A stretch of DNA of 64,000 bases from Marchantia polymorpha subsp. ruderalis. Its lineage: Eukaryota > Streptophyta > Marchantiopsida > Marchantiales > Marchantiaceae. The DNA lies in assembly GCA_037833965.1 (NCBI GenBank), contig AP031351.1:22952501-23016500 (forward strand), written 5' to 3'. Within the stretch, counting starts at the first letter, position 1. Every line of letters begins with the position of its first letter. Below, in pieces: positions 42,796 to 56,300 of this stretch. Both the position numbers and the translations under genes were made by a program. The notes beneath the pieces are model-generated. The model had not been told where the DNA came from. It worked only from the letters and a program-made list of their open reading frames with translations, and did no database searches.

Positions 42796-45700
42796 GTAAG
42801 AGAATTAAAAAATGCTCTGTCAAAGCTCAAAGATGTAATCCATAACCACGGGACTTCAAGATTGAGGCATCCTTCTCTGAGTATGAAATACAGTGCGGTT
42901 GTCGTTCTTTGAGGGAGAGCCTTCAGCACGTTCCACACTTCAGTCACATGAGGTATGAGGTACAGGAGTGTAATGCAATAAGTCGATTAAAACGTTTTAG
43001 TACCTGTACATGACACGTTTCTCACTAGGCGATTATCCATCATAATGGATGTGTGGAGATCTGAAGAGATATGCAAGGAGATAAAATTTATGAAATCTCT
43101 TTTTTATGATATTGAGCTATGTGGATATTGACATGCTATATAGGATATGATCTTTGTGAGTTATTAGCCGATAAATCCATAAGTAAAAGTAAAGTTAAGT
43201 ATTCATTACGGATTTTTTTTCGGACATTTCGGTTCATACGTTGAGTATATCTTGATGCAAGAACTGTTAAATCCGGTTGTGATACTATGGAACCTAGCCC
43301 CATGTTATATAAACCCATGGTTCCATACGTGTATAATGGGTATTCCCGTCCTTCTTGATATCTAAGCTGTACCGGTCATTAAAGCCTTTCCTCAAGTAAA
43401 AAATATGATATGTGTTGGGCTAAAGTCTTTACAGTGGATGACTGTCTAAACTGCATAACACAAGTTTTCACAAAGTAAATGGTCTCTGCTGAGAACTATT
43501 TAAAAAAGATATAATTCTACGTAATAGCTTCAAATAATGTTGGCACATAGCTAAAATTTGCAAGCTATTTGTATTACAACTGCTAGGTTAATGTACTTCC
43601 TTCTCTTGGATTGAGAGTATATTGTATTGAATATGATTTCTGCTGAACGTATGCGTTGTCCTGTTCCCTCCAATCTTCTGATTTGTTCTTGACTCATGAA
43701 GACTAATAGAAAACTCATTGTGAAAATTCTACTTCACATGATAATGCGACAGCGTATCTGCAAGGAAGCGGGCTAATCATATGACAAGCAAAATAATTCC
43801 CCCCACCGAGATGAAACGTTCGCCCTAATTCTCTATATGGGTCTGAGAGGGAAGAGGTTCGCTTTATGACTGACATATTTCATGACACATCATATCTGAT
43901 CCATTTGTCAGGCCAGAATTCAGAGGCTCTGGTACTCAAGAGAGAAACGTATTTAAGCCCGTTCGCATACTTTTCAGAGTTTGTCCCCGTTGTACTCATT
44001 ATAGCAAGAGTCGGAAAATAATGTCGCATCTGAATGTTTGCAAACCTAAGGATGTGTAACGCAAAAAAATATTGAAGCCACATTCGTATCATGACAGTAT
44101 ATTTCCTCGTCTGCCACCTCCACACAGTTCAGGCTGCAACAAATGAAAAATACCAAGAGGATTTTTTTCACGGATTCTAACTAGTGCACGATAACTAGCA
44201 AACGAGATGAAAACACATTCGAGTTGCTTTTCCATAGACACTGCATGTGCTAGATTCGTGCAGTTTTCAGAGGTTATGAGGAGTAGGAAATTGTTCAATC
44301 TTCAATCAAGTAGGAATCGAATCAGATGATTTTTTAATTTTTTTGAGATCATCATTTTGCCTTTTGGGAAACCTGGAGGTGGATCGACGAACCTTGATTG
44401 TTCACATTTAAATAAGAAGAAAAAAAAAACCACCGGATGCAAACTTCTCCATGTAAGAATGCAAAATGATAGTTGCAGTATTAAAAGGTATGTTCGGCTT
44501 CAGACTATTTGTTTAAAGCCAAGCGACCATATATCTCAAGAGATGAGAAAGGATGGGGTTTTTATTCCGTTTCATTAATTGTGGCTGAGCGGATCTGGGC
44601 CCTTTCATTATTCATATGTTGTTCGGATCTCACAGCTTTCAGTAAAGGTAAAGGAAGTAAGAAGTGTAGACAAATCAAAAGCTGGTTTCATGTGCTGAAG
44701 CAGGTTGCACTCGATAAGAGTAGAGGCCACTTTACGTTGCTGTAACTGTTCCACAGATAGGAATTCTCGAAACCCAGTCAGAACGATGGCAGATATATCA
44801 ACCTCTCTTGGGGACAAATTCTCACCCGAACACCAAACCCTATCCCAGGTAACACAGTGTTGGGCAAGTTGCACACCTTCTCTGTTCAAAGAACACTTTG
44901 TTTCTATTGATCACAGTTGTCTTTCCTCGAAGGGCATTGGATGAGCTAAGATGAGATCTTCAACTCTATGCTTCCAGGAAGATAGAATTCCCAATCTGGA
45001 GGAAGGATTTCAGCAGCATTCATTCTGCTGAAATCCTTCCTCCAGATTGATTGGGTATACATTCCTTTTCACCTTCTGCTACTTTAAGACTTCTTTGACT
45101 GGACGAAGGAGAGACTGTAAGGAATTACATTTTGATGATGTTGTCACTTGTATTTGTCAAGGAAAGAACTAAAACTTAACACGTGAATCAATGGCTGGAA
45201 GTGTATATCGTTTCAAGTTACAACCATGTTACCTCACCTGGTCAGTAAACATAGCACGTCAGAGAACACTGACTGGAGTAATGAAAGTACAACTGCATCG
45301 TAAGAATGGGCATGTATTTTTACAAGCTCCAAACTCTTGCAATCGCGAATTTATTGATGTTCTGAGCAACCTAATTTTGAAAGCTTGTAGATTTTACTTT
45401 TCGTTCTCATACTACGTGATTAAGGCGCGTATTTCATTGCACGTAGAAACTTGATCTTTTCTGCAGCAGTCCCCTTTAGATAATATCACATAGTAAAGAT
45501 TGTCTCAATTCCCAAAAACAATGTCCGATTTCAAATATACACAGTCAAATTTCAAATAATCACAAGTCATACATGTCTTGGGTCCTTGGGTAGATATTAC
45601 TGACCAGATGTGCTACTGTTGTAAATACGCACAAAGCAGCAAGATATTCCATAGCCAAAAAAATGGCTTCGTTCGACCACACATTTATTTATAACATATA

Positions 45701-47374
45701 AGGTTTGCCCAACTACAGAACAAATATAGTACTGTACAAATGCAGAAAGAAGTGGTACATCATTAGACCTGAGTAGAATAACCCTCTGTTGTACTACAAA
45801 GCTTCTTTATCTGTTTCATTGACGCATATCTCTCCGCAAAGGACAAAGAAATCATTTCAATAGTAACTATTCGAAATCATTTGATGTTTTATATGCAACA
45901 AGGTAGAGTCCAGTAGACTTCTCTGTACTCCTTTAGGTTCTCACGATTTTATGGGCTGATCCAAGGCTATCAATTTCCTGCTCATGAACTTCTGTCATGT
46001 CCATGAGTTGCATGACAAGAGTATATTTTGTATAGGAAAATACGTCGACTTTCCCGTTGATGTTTTGAAAGGGTGGCAATGGTCGTGCAGAATCAACCAC
46101 ATACAGACGCTGTGGTCAATTTCAGGTCCTAGATCGTTTCACCACCTACTTAGTCTGCATGGCTACAACAGGCTGGCAGGATCGGTCACTAAAGTCGAGC
46201 TATTTCGCAATGTCGCCGACCAGAATGAATCATATCAGACAGCATCATCAAGTTTGATTTCACCCCTAATACCCAGAAGACCAGAAAAGGTGCAGCAACC
46301 TGAAAAGTTGACGAGGTGGAAATCATCGATTAACAAAAGGGAACTGGATAGCTGGCTGGAATCAAGAGAATATATATATTTTGGTGTGTTGAAACATTAA
46401 CTGTGTGGTAAAGCAAGAGCATACAGCTGACAGAGTCAAAATGGCTGCGATGTGGGTTATATCCGATAACACAAAATTGCTATAAAAGAGCTGTCACATG
46501 ATTTCTGTCAGGAGACTCAACAAGTTGGACTTCAAATGTGCGTCATCAAAGTCGTAGGGCAATCATGGAAGACTGAAGATTCTATTTTGTTTATACATAA
46601 CCATCAGACACGTATGCTTTAGTGTCCAATGTTGACATCGTCATACCCGATGTAGCTTCAATGTGATCAAGATCCGTCAAACACTTACTTCGTTAAATAT
46701 TAGCATGACCACAACATTCTCTCCTCTTGAGCACAAAGCGCATTTCAGACTCTTCAAAAGGACTAGTAGAAATGGACGTGGAAGAAATCATGACTGTTGT
46801 ATAGATCGTCAAGTAGACAACATCATTGATGACGTCGTCAATGTTCAAACTCACACAGGAAATTCTATACTAGTGAGTCTCCGGTCGACAATAAAATAAT
46901 CCGGAAACGCAGAAGAAGGTGCATGCATGTAACTAAAATCCTTCAACGAAAATGTATAATGTACGACGTTGTAGCATCTATTTAGGCGCCAAGAATATTT
47001 CGGTGTATCTCAGAGATTTGAACCGAAGCACTGTGGGTTACATCCCCTTTCATTTATCGCGAATGCTTGGACGATTTCCTCCGGAAGTATTCGTACAATC
47101 AATAGGGAGGTGCCTACTTACAACATAGACGTCAGAGAATAACTCGACGGTCATTTCCCTAAGCTAATTACTTCGCGTGACAGTGGTTAAACATTCTCCC
47201 CATGCTCAGACGGAAGGAAACTGGTAAAGGTCGGACTTGCTTGTCCGTCAACTTTACTTACCACAGTTGTCGTTTAGAGGAGGCAGCAAGAACTAGCTCT
47301 AGCGACGTCCATCAAAGTTCGTAGGTTTACACTACATCAAAACGAATGCTTTCAAGGATGAAGGCAGACGGTTT
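42796..47374. other. Gene-poor region
   Basis: No supported gene. The longest frame is a 138-codon + strand ORF at 45984-46400 without motifs or conserved context. A long perfect hairpin lies at 44992-45049. Confidence 0.4.
44992..45049. repeat. Perfect hairpin, 25-bp arms, 8-base loop
   Basis: Arms 44992-45016 and 45025-45049 are exact complements (beginning CAATCTGGAGGAAGGATTTC) around CATTCATT. It is the longest perfect inverted repeat noticed in the window. Confidence 0.9.
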
Positions 47375-50300
47375 CTACATCCTAGACGATGGTAGTCCAA
47401 GCTCTGCAAGCATATGATGCGGCGCAGGGCTGACTCCACCTGAGGGTGAAGCAACAAGAGCATCGTCTCCTAATAATTTCTGCAGCATCCGAGCAGGATC
47501 CTTCGCACCTCCAAACTGCAGCAAACCGCGTCGTAGTTTCTCCCCTGTCTCAAGGTTGAGGGGATCTTCTTGGCAGTGTTGATGCCAAATGCTTGCAGCA
47601 AAACATCGAGCATACAAGTAGCTGTAGTAACCTGTAGGAATTGAATGATTTACCATTGAAGAGTTTTAGCATTTTCGCAAGCAAAGATGATAGCCATTAC
47701 AAAGCGTGCTGTAAGAAGTAAGGAGAATTGAAAGCAAAGTCTCGCTTCCTCTTGATCAAAGATTCCAATCTGATCTCACACAGTTCACATTCCGTACTCT
47801 TCCTTTCAGTGACAATCCAAAATATGGGGCACTTACAATAAATTTACACCTATTCTCCCACACTAATCACCGATGAGAACATACATATACGGGTCACATA
47901 CCAGCACCATAATTGATCAAGTGATTGAATCGAGTTTGCCAATGGGTGCCCTCGACGTGCTTCATGCTAGTGTGTCGATGCTTTAAGTCAGCAACTACTG
48001 ATGTTGTGTCTTTTCCAGGAAATGGTTGTTTGCCAAAAAAGGTTTGATCAATCATGGCGAATAGAACCTGCAATTACAACTCTAATCCATGAATCTGGAA
48101 TCCACTAGAAATAAAAATAAGCAAAGCATGCACTTCTCAGATACGATTCAGACAAAGGACCTCCCACCTGCCGTTGTATTTCGGTAGCAGCCAACATGCG
48201 TTTAGCATTATTCATAGATTCAACCATCTTCTCTGGTATAGGTTCCCCTGTTTGATAATGTTTGGCAAATTTGCTTAGGACCCGATAATCCCAAGCGTAG
48301 TACCTGTTCCCAATCAATCCTAAAGCTCAGTACGTAAAATAGGCGACACATTTGACCTATCTCATTGAGCAACAGAGTTTTAGCCTGGGGTTTACGGTTC
48401 GATTTATGCCCCCAATAAACTGAGTTTCTGATAGGATGATGAATAGATTAGAAATTTGTAGTACTTACTCAAAGAGGTGAGATGGGGTCTCAGAGAAGTC
48501 TAGGACTGTTCTCGTTCCTGAAAAATGCTGATAGTCCTGCTTACAAAACATGGAAGATAGTTGAAGTCTTCCAAAATTTACTTTCCAAAGTAGTTCTGTC
48601 CAAACAAAGCTTTTTTGTCTTTTTTCATCATACAATTCCAGATTTACGTAGACAAATTTGGGTTATATCCGCCACGAAGAAATGAAGAAGTAAAATAGAT
48701 ACTGAAGATGATACTATAAGAGTAATCGGCGAACAATATACAGGACCTATATAACACAATTAAGGATATCTTGATTGCAGAGGTGCTTACCGTGCGTGAG
48801 AGCAAAGAATGAAGGGCATGACCAAATTCATGAAATAGAGCTTCGACTTCCCAATGATTCAAAACAGGGGCCTCAGAAGCATGAGGGCTAGAAAAATTGC
48901 AAACCAATGCTACCACCTGCACAAAGTCAATTATTTTGTACATATTAAAAAGAAGAAGGATATGATAGATGTGGTACATCTTCTCTCTGCTGGTCATGTG
49001 TCGCAAATGACTTGGATCTCCCTAACTGCTATTTTCCTTCCTCAAACTAGAGTTGCACTACTGTGCACATTAAGCGAGTACACGTACCGGAATTTGGTAC
49101 TCCGTTTCGTTAAGTCTCCTACAACCTTTGAGTGTGAAATGAGCACAGCTGGGAAACTTGCCGTGGCGAGCGTACAAGTCGAGATACATGTGTCCAAGAT
49201 CCCCCTGGACCAAAAACAGTCGGAATACATGAATATATAAACATGATGATCATAACGCTTCACGAGCAATCTCTTCTTTAAGAGTTGACGTAAGAGAGAC
49301 AAAGAAAACTCAAGCATTACGGGCGGGTTGATGGTAATGAAACCTCTGTAGCATGTTTGAGTGTTAGTTTTTGGACGTCCGGGTGCCAGGCTTCATCGGG
49401 GCCCATTGGCACCTGTTCGAATGTAGCATTAAATAAAGACTGGCTTATAACTCTCAATCCTTCAATGCAAGACGTCAATGGAAAGTATGAAGCTACTGCC
49501 TGCATGCAATCATCGTGAAGTCAGGTTATTGTAAAACTCAAACTAACCAAGAATAAAATAGAAGATTCTCAACGAACTCAGACATGAACGAAGAAACCAG
49601 ACGATAAGTGTCAGATGATATTACGGTTGCAGTGAGATCATGGGTACGGGCTTTGAGCAACCCAGAGTAATAAGACTCATCCCAAGCTTGCACTGAGCTG
49701 TTATTCCCATCTTCTAATTGCTGGCGAAACTCCCCCAGCATCTTCAATTCCTGCAACACATTATAACAGTAACTTCAATCTTCCACAAACTAGATAGTTC
49801 TTTAATTCAGCAAGAAAACAACTGGCACTTATAGTAACCTGTGTCCTGATTAAAAGACATAAAACTTGATCTATCAACTCTGGGCAGCAGCCTGAGCGAA
49901 AGGCATCAGAAGCCATGGCATCTAGCAAAGCATAAAGCACAAAAAGGCTTGTACCCGATTGCTTGCTTGCCAGGGTTTCAAAATTACATGAAAGCGTAGA
50001 ATTTCACATGTCTCAAATATATTGAACTCACTTGATACAGGTCACTAAATGGAGCTTTTAAAACATACAGTACCTCATCTGCCTTTCCTCTTATTTTCGT
50101 GCTGAGATCCACGAGAAAGTTCAAAACTGCCTCTGGCTTTTCTGCCATGGTCGGTGCAAGCGCGAATTCAGCATACGAGTTGTATCCCAAAAGCTGCACA
50201 TAAGCATCTGAGTCATCAGATCGTCTGGCCCGTTTGAGCTTGACCACAGTAAGGTCAAAGAAGAATCACATGGTTTAATCAGTGATATGTACACAAGTAC

Positions 50301-53131
50301 AAAGAAGACTAGTCTGACAGTCACTTGTCGCGATGTCAGTTGTACATCTTTTGTTCGATATCACCAGTTTTACTTCTACATCTGATCACACTCAAAAGAC
50401 GTGATCAAGCGTCACCTGTGCAAGCTCGTGTCGGGCACAAATTAGATGATCGAGAACGCGCAAATTGCTTTTGGGAACACTATTTCCCACCAAATAAACC
50501 TTCCTCCTCACCTGCAACCACCAAAGGAGTGAACAATGTCAAGTGTCAGCGTTTTGAACAAAATGAGGGATACTCTTCCTGGGAGGAGTAGACTTCCTAA
50601 AGTTGTTACAGTAAGTTAAAAAAGCAGGTTAGTAGGTCCACAAAACGATGCTAGCCTGCATTTGAGACGCATAAAACCCTTTTCACATTTCAAAATAAGC
50701 AGAGTAGTTCGCAAGTGAACTTCACAACACTCACCTCAGAATCCGGTACATACTTAAGAACAGGAAAGAGGACAGCAGGCTCAGTCGACATGCGCAAGCC
50801 GGTAAGACTTCCACTGCCACCTTTTTTGGGGCGATAGCGTCCCACCATCCCACCCTTCGACTTCGTTATGGGTTCCATCATGCTATGCAGATTTTTTGGG
50901 ATCAAGCTCGCGGGAAATATATCCAACTGACCCTGTTCATACATAACATTTTCTGTGAACCTGAAATGACAGCAAACTCATGATGAGTATTGTTCTTTTT
51001 CTGAACTCACGGGGTACGCTACCTCTCGTCTGAAACAGTTCTCATCTTCCAAGCAATCCATTAGATTATGCTGAACAAGAATGCATACAGATCAACTGCA
51101 AATTTGATTGATCAATTAGAACACTTACTCTCGGCCCAGACGGGTGATCTCCAAGTTAAGCTCACTCGCTCGTTTTAGTTTATCTGTGAATGGATGGCAT
51201 TTGTTAAAACAGACAAATTTTTACAATAAAACAAGGACGCGTCAATACTGTTCGCCTGTCACAAAGCCATCTAACAGCCGAGAAGCTGTCACTAAAAATA
51301 CGAGCCAAAAGTAAACTCACCGGGAGGAAGATGAATGCCTCCTCGTTCAAAATCTACCCTAAGAGTCTTTGCTGCCCTTCTAGCTTCATCGGTTGTCAGA
51401 GAGTCAGACTGCTCCACATCAACCACAGCTTTGTATAGTACTGGATGTGAATTTAAGTACTGCAGACATAAGAGAAGGCAATCCACATTTTCATACAAAT
51501 CAATATTATATGCTGATCATTTACAAAAACTTGCAAAGCGTCTATAACAGACACAAACAGTACGTGTTTAGGAAAAATTTCCTGTATGATCGTACAGAGA
51601 AAGTCAACCCCAATATACTCCACTAGTTTTATTTGAAAGTGTCTGCCATAGCCTGGTCCTGCCATCCTGGCTGGACCTTGCTAGCGAGCGGAGAAGAAGA
51701 ATGAGGAACAAAGAGGACAACGTAATAATGAAGAGATGCTCTCAAGTAGTGGGCTTTGTTCATGCTGGTGTGATCTTCCATCTTTCAGTCAGACTCATGA
51801 CCGCCTCATCAACTAAAACTCCCAGTGAAGACACATGCGATATGTGCAAAAGTTATAATTTGGATTCTCTCAACACCATATAATTTCAACATCCAACACC
51901 AAAAGAACTTGATGTTCACTTGAATAGCTCCAATGACTGCGCGGGCCCTGGAGACATTATTTTCGGTATGAATTCAAGTAGATGCAGTATAAGAGGAGCT
52001 ACTCACTTGCAAGTACTCATAAAGTTTCATAGATGCCTTATTTGCCTCTCTGACAAAGTCCCTGCGAAAAAATCTTATAATCAAGACATTGACGAGTAGT
52101 GTCTACTCCCATACCTGCAAACACTGTAGATCTTGATCGAAGCCCAGAATTCACTAATTCATCCAGCAGAATCTGATCACTCATGAGCTATGAAAGTTCC
52201 GAATGATGGTATAAATTCAGCAACTAAGGGTCTTCCCGAGCTTGATATTTTATTACACTAAGGAGCAAGAGAAACTACTTCATAAAGGTAAAAATTGCCA
52301 ACAGAACAGTAAAGCAAGAAAACTATGTACATCAAAGTCATTTGGATGCAGGAACGCACCTTACTTGTCAGGATGAGTACTTCTACACAACTCAGCTGCA
52401 TCGATAACAGTGCACACCTGAAATGAAAAATCCACTAACGACTTAACTGATAAGTCGGGATACAAAGAAGGACTCACTCATATCCCCGTTTTAGAACCAA
52501 AGTATTATGAATCAACAACTCACCACATCGGAGATATCATCGAAGGCTCGTATTGTAGCCATAGATGGCGGCAAAACTTGAATTTCTTTTATTATATCCT
52601 CTGACCTGTACGTCAAACCAACGACAGCTTAGACACTCCCTGATAATATGGTTCGAGCTTCTATCAAAACATCAGTCGTGTTCAACATTTGTTTTTAAAA
52701 TGCTGAATTACAAATTTCTGTCTAATTATTTCACAGAAATAAACTTACTTGTCTATTGCTTCTTGAGCAAAAGCTTGAAAGCCATGGGGTGACTTAAGCA
52801 AACCATAACCATAAAGGCCAACAGGTTCTCTCCGCAGAACAGAACTGGCTTCTGACAAATATAATCGCCGAAATTGACTTGGAATTTTCCCATCATCTTT
52901 AACAAGCTGACCCAACCCCGTTCCTGAAGATTCTTGAGAAAGCAAACTATTGGGCCCTCTCGACGCGATACAAGTCCAAGAGCGCTTGTGAACTGGAACA
53001 TCCCAACGGTGAAACGATCCTGAAAAGTAACTGACATGTCGGCCATCGAGCACACCCTCTACAGCCGAACAATTTTCAAAGATAGAAGCTGCTCTCAGAA
53101 GCACGTGATGTGCCACTCTTCTTGACTGCAT
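47375..53131 (-). CDS. MIP: Mitochondrial intermediate peptidase (M3 zinc metallopeptidase)
   Basis: Seventeen coding exons join in frame to 786 residues: 52749-53131, 52524-52605, 52365-52417, 52007-52061, 51321-51459, 51129-51183, 50735-50960, 50416-50511, 50074-50193, 49625-49750, 49344-49499, 49088-49204, 48791-48916, 48469-48536, 48168-48303, 47902-48067, 47375-47631. All introns are GT/AG. The N-terminus (MQSRRVAHHVLLRAASIF) is Arg-rich and amphipathic, as for a matrix targeting sequence. Landmarks are GLYGYGLLKSPHGFQ (105-119), ERGGIHLPP (229-237), the zinc site HEFGH (565-569) with third ligand Glu 594 in DFSETPSHLFE, and GAGYYSYLYA near 700, where M3 enzymes place substrate-binding Tyr residues. 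The enzyme removes an N-terminal octapeptide from imported precursors after the main processing peptidase. All catalytic residues are present, so the gene looks functional. Exon sequences follow the Arabidopsis MIP (At5g51540) as I remember it. Confidence 0.95.
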
Positions 53132-53739
53132 TCTCCTATCACTTACGGGCACCAATTAGTTTGCTGGTAATTTTCCAGATAATGTCTTCGAAAAACTTTC
53201 GCATCCAGTCTTCCTCAATCGCGGATAATTCGACATTCGAATTCTTGCAGTTTAGCTAGACTGTACTTCCATTAAAAAACCTGAAATCCATTCACAAAGA
53301 ATGCCATGAGAAGACAGGAGCAACCAATGAGACCACAATTTGAGTGGAAAATTTTTCGACGACAAATGCAGATCCAAGGAGGAAACAAACAGAACCCAAA
53401 TGGCAATGTAAACACAAAATTAGGAAGAAACCAGAAGAGCAGATATTAGTCTTGCTGCAAGACCTCTACAAAATATATTTATTTCCATTTCCTGTCCTGA
53501 CTTCACCTTGAAGAATTAAGCTATTGAACTCCTTTCCTTTCCGGCATATGAGGACATTATAAACCTACACATGAGACACTCACGTTCCTTTTCGTTCTTG
53601 TTTTTGATAATATACCTTGTCTAGAAGAGATAATCATGGATCTTCATACCACCGTGGGAATTCAGCCCAAAAATATATAAATTCATAGATATCTCAAACC
53701 TGGTCTTCAACATTAAATATTAAATCTGAACAGAGATAC

Positions 53740-53852
53740 CTGAGCTTATCCCCAGCATCGGAAAACCAATCTTCTGCCTCGGTGAACTGGAATGCCAGCA
53801 ATGCTAGAACACCGTCACTTGTAGAAAATGGGAGCCTGGATGGTCTATGAAG
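53740..53852 (-). other. Candidate upstream exon (leader exon of MIP or separate gene)
   Basis: Bounded by an acceptor TTTTACTAG and a donor CAG|GTATCT, this stretch is open in one frame and coding-like (for example DGVLALLAFQFTEAEDWFSD). It contains no in-frame ATG and no matching upstream phase, so it may be an untranslated leader exon of MIP, or part of an unrecognised gene. Confidence 0.3.
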
Positions 53853-55160
53853 CTAGTAAAATCAAACTTTGGCAGAGCAAACGAAATGTGCTTCACTGGT
53901 GACCTATGTAGACCTACTGATTGACGCAAAGAACATAGCTTGCATTCAAAAAGAAAAATCGAGCCGATTCAATTTTTTGAAATTATGAATACAAGAAACA
54001 GGGGATTTAGGGAACTGGTCAAATTTGATCTGTACAGGGGGACAATATAAATAAAGGTAGCATCAATTCCGAAAACGAGTGATCGACCCAATTTACAAAC
54101 CACCACATTCCAATTTAATTGCAGAAGAAATGACGAAAAGAAGACAATCAACTCAAATTCTGAAAGCTGCTTCTTTCGGCGCCGATTCACATTGAGACTC
54201 GAGAAACTTACCGAATAATTTCACTCTTGTAGACGAAAAGGCCACAGCAAGTCCACAAATCAATTGAAGAAGTCCTGGTAGAGGCGACCGTGTGGGATGG
54301 ACTCCATGACAGAACAAAACAGAAACGATCTCACCCACTGCCCTTCCCTGCCCGAAGGATAATCGATGGAAGAAGCACAGCACGCCCACGCAGTCGCACA
54401 GACCCACACAGCGTTCCACTCTTCCTTCGTGCTCCCAGTTCGAACCCACACATAAAATCCTAACTTAACCTAACCTGTGCACAACCATTTGTTGGACCCA
54501 AAGCTGAAATTAAATAAATGGAAGATAATTTCCATGAAATCAGAAGAGTGTTGTACAAAGAATAAGCCAAAACAGGCTAGAAAAATACCTACCTTGGTAA
54601 AAGGTCGAAATGAAAAAAACAGTTACACAATTTTCCTGATATATCATTCTTTCACAACCCCATCTATAATGTCTAGTACAAGCAAATTGATGGTCAAAAT
54701 GGTACCTATAGACCATCTGTTGTATTCAAGAGGTCTGCAACAATCATCATCAAATCAAAGCTATAGTTCCCTCAGGGCCATAAACTAATATCACATCCTC
54801 ATCCGAAGCGTCTATGTCAAATGAAATAATAGATGTAACAAGTCGACAATGTATGTATGCTTATATCTATAATGCTAAAAATGTCACAAGGATCTTATGT
54901 ATTATAGTGATGAACATTGCTTTAATCCCTATCATGTTACATTTTGACGAAGCTTTGAAAGCATAAACTTTATTTTGGACTGGAACTCTCCAATGATCAA
55001 TGCAAACCTCGGGAATGATATAAAAGTATATTCAATGGCAGAAAAAACAATTTAATATTCACATATGAAACAAAAAACTCCACGACAATTCTAAGGCTTT
55101 AAGAGGTTGTGGCATGAGTGAAGTGGGCTTATTGATCATGTCCAACATTGAAGCTTCAAT
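53853..55160. other. Probable MIP promoter region and spacer
   Basis: A further splice donor TTCG|GTAAGT at 54211 on the - strand ends a GC-richer block (about 54212-54460) that would serve as first leader exon of MIP. Upstream of it, at about 54458-54475, is a telo-box-like AACTTAACCTAACC. Nothing coding was recognised beyond that to 55160. Confidence 0.35.
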
Positions 55161-55385
55161 ATTGTTCTAAAGGGAAGACTTGCGTTCGGAGGCCAAACAG
55201 AGATTGTCAAAGTCGATACAGGAAGCGATTTACTATTGAATATTTAATTACTCGAACAAGGTGCAAAAAGGTGCATCTTTCCAACTTGCAATTTTTTGTT
55301 GGACTTCGCATACGCAGAGCTCACCTTTGGTTTGAGAGCTCAGCAAGAGACCAGTCAGAAATGTATCATCTACGAATTTTAGTAT
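55161..55385 (+). pseudogene. A1 aspartic protease relic
   Basis: One frame reads GRLAFGGQTEIVKVDTGSDL before a stop. VDTGSD (55212-55229) is the first catalytic motif of pepsin-like proteases of the plant nepenthesin type. After the break, a second piece AELTFGLRAQQETSQK resembles the later TFGC.xQQ stretch of the same family with the Cys lost. No second DTG/DSG motif was found, so this is a truncated, dead copy. Confidence 0.45.
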
Positions 55386-55589
55386 AACTCATGTTAATCA
55401 CTCGCATGGGAACTGATTTCAAATGCATACCCCGGACAAAAGTAATTCTTGCACAAAATCTTGCTCCTTGTATTTTGGTTCTGTTTGTTCTTTAGTCATA
55501 TAGGGTAAACGACTACATACTGAAAGAGCTGATTACTGTACTAAACAAATTTTGCAGATGGTTTCATGAGAGTTACATATGTGTGGGAT

Positions 55590-55670
55590 GGACTAACCTG
55601 ACTTGTGGAACCCGAGTTCCGCTTCGGCTGATCGTCTAACCCAATGGACTACTCATGCCAACTAAATGGA
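55590..55670 (-). repeat. tRNA-like relic (possible SINE head)
   Basis: The - strand has an A-box-like GAGTAGTCCATTGGGTTAGA and, about 25 bases on, a B-box-like CTCGGGTTCCACAAG. No clean cloverleaf forms, so it is a tRNA pseudogene or the head of a tRNA-derived SINE. Confidence 0.3.
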
Positions 55671-56262
55671 GCAAGCTGATTTTCCAGCCCTACGTGAGTA
55701 TCTGTCGGTCGTCAGCACAACCCACTAATTCGAGTCCGTGACCAGAGGGTGGAGGAAAAACTTGGGGATTTGTTGACGTCCAGGCTTTAAAAGTATGAAG
55801 GAATAATTGTAAGTGGATATTAAGTCAAACGCCAACGCCTATTATTTAACCATCAACGCATCAGGCTTCTATCAAAATGAAAACAGTAGTTTTAATCGAA
55901 TCACTAATGGGATATTTTTTTAAGATCAATTTTCAATTGTCATATTCAATTTGTTTTTTACTTAGTTATTTAATGATATATTCATAATATTTAAAAAAAA
56001 CTGACTATTCTAGTCAATGAAGACGGGTTTTAAAAATTAGAAGAAGAAATAGGTATCGCGAGATAAATGTTACACCTAGACATGCAGATAAATGCAGATT
56101 TTACTTGAACACACCACAATGATTTTGAACATGTCCTTAAGGGAAATATAGCTTTATTGATGATGCTTGTTCTGGAACTCTTGATTATAACATAAAGTTT
56201 GGAGAGCCATATTTCTTTAGATTATATATTTGAACGTAATGTTATTGTCTTTCAGGCTGATT

Positions 56263-56300
56263 TGTATACACTGATTTTTTTAGTAAAATCAGTGTATACA
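56263..56300. repeat. Perfect hairpin, 16-bp arms, 6-base loop
   Basis: TGTATACACTGATTTT pairs with AAAATCAGTGTATACA around TTTAGT. Confidence 0.85.

Noticed and set aside
45984-46400. 138-codon + strand ORF
   Set aside because: It starts with ATG but lacks motifs, splice context and conserved neighbours; length alone is not enough.
46980-47045. tRNA-like sequence with a GGTTCAAATC word on the - strand
   Set aside because: Too short, with no acceptor or anticodon stem.
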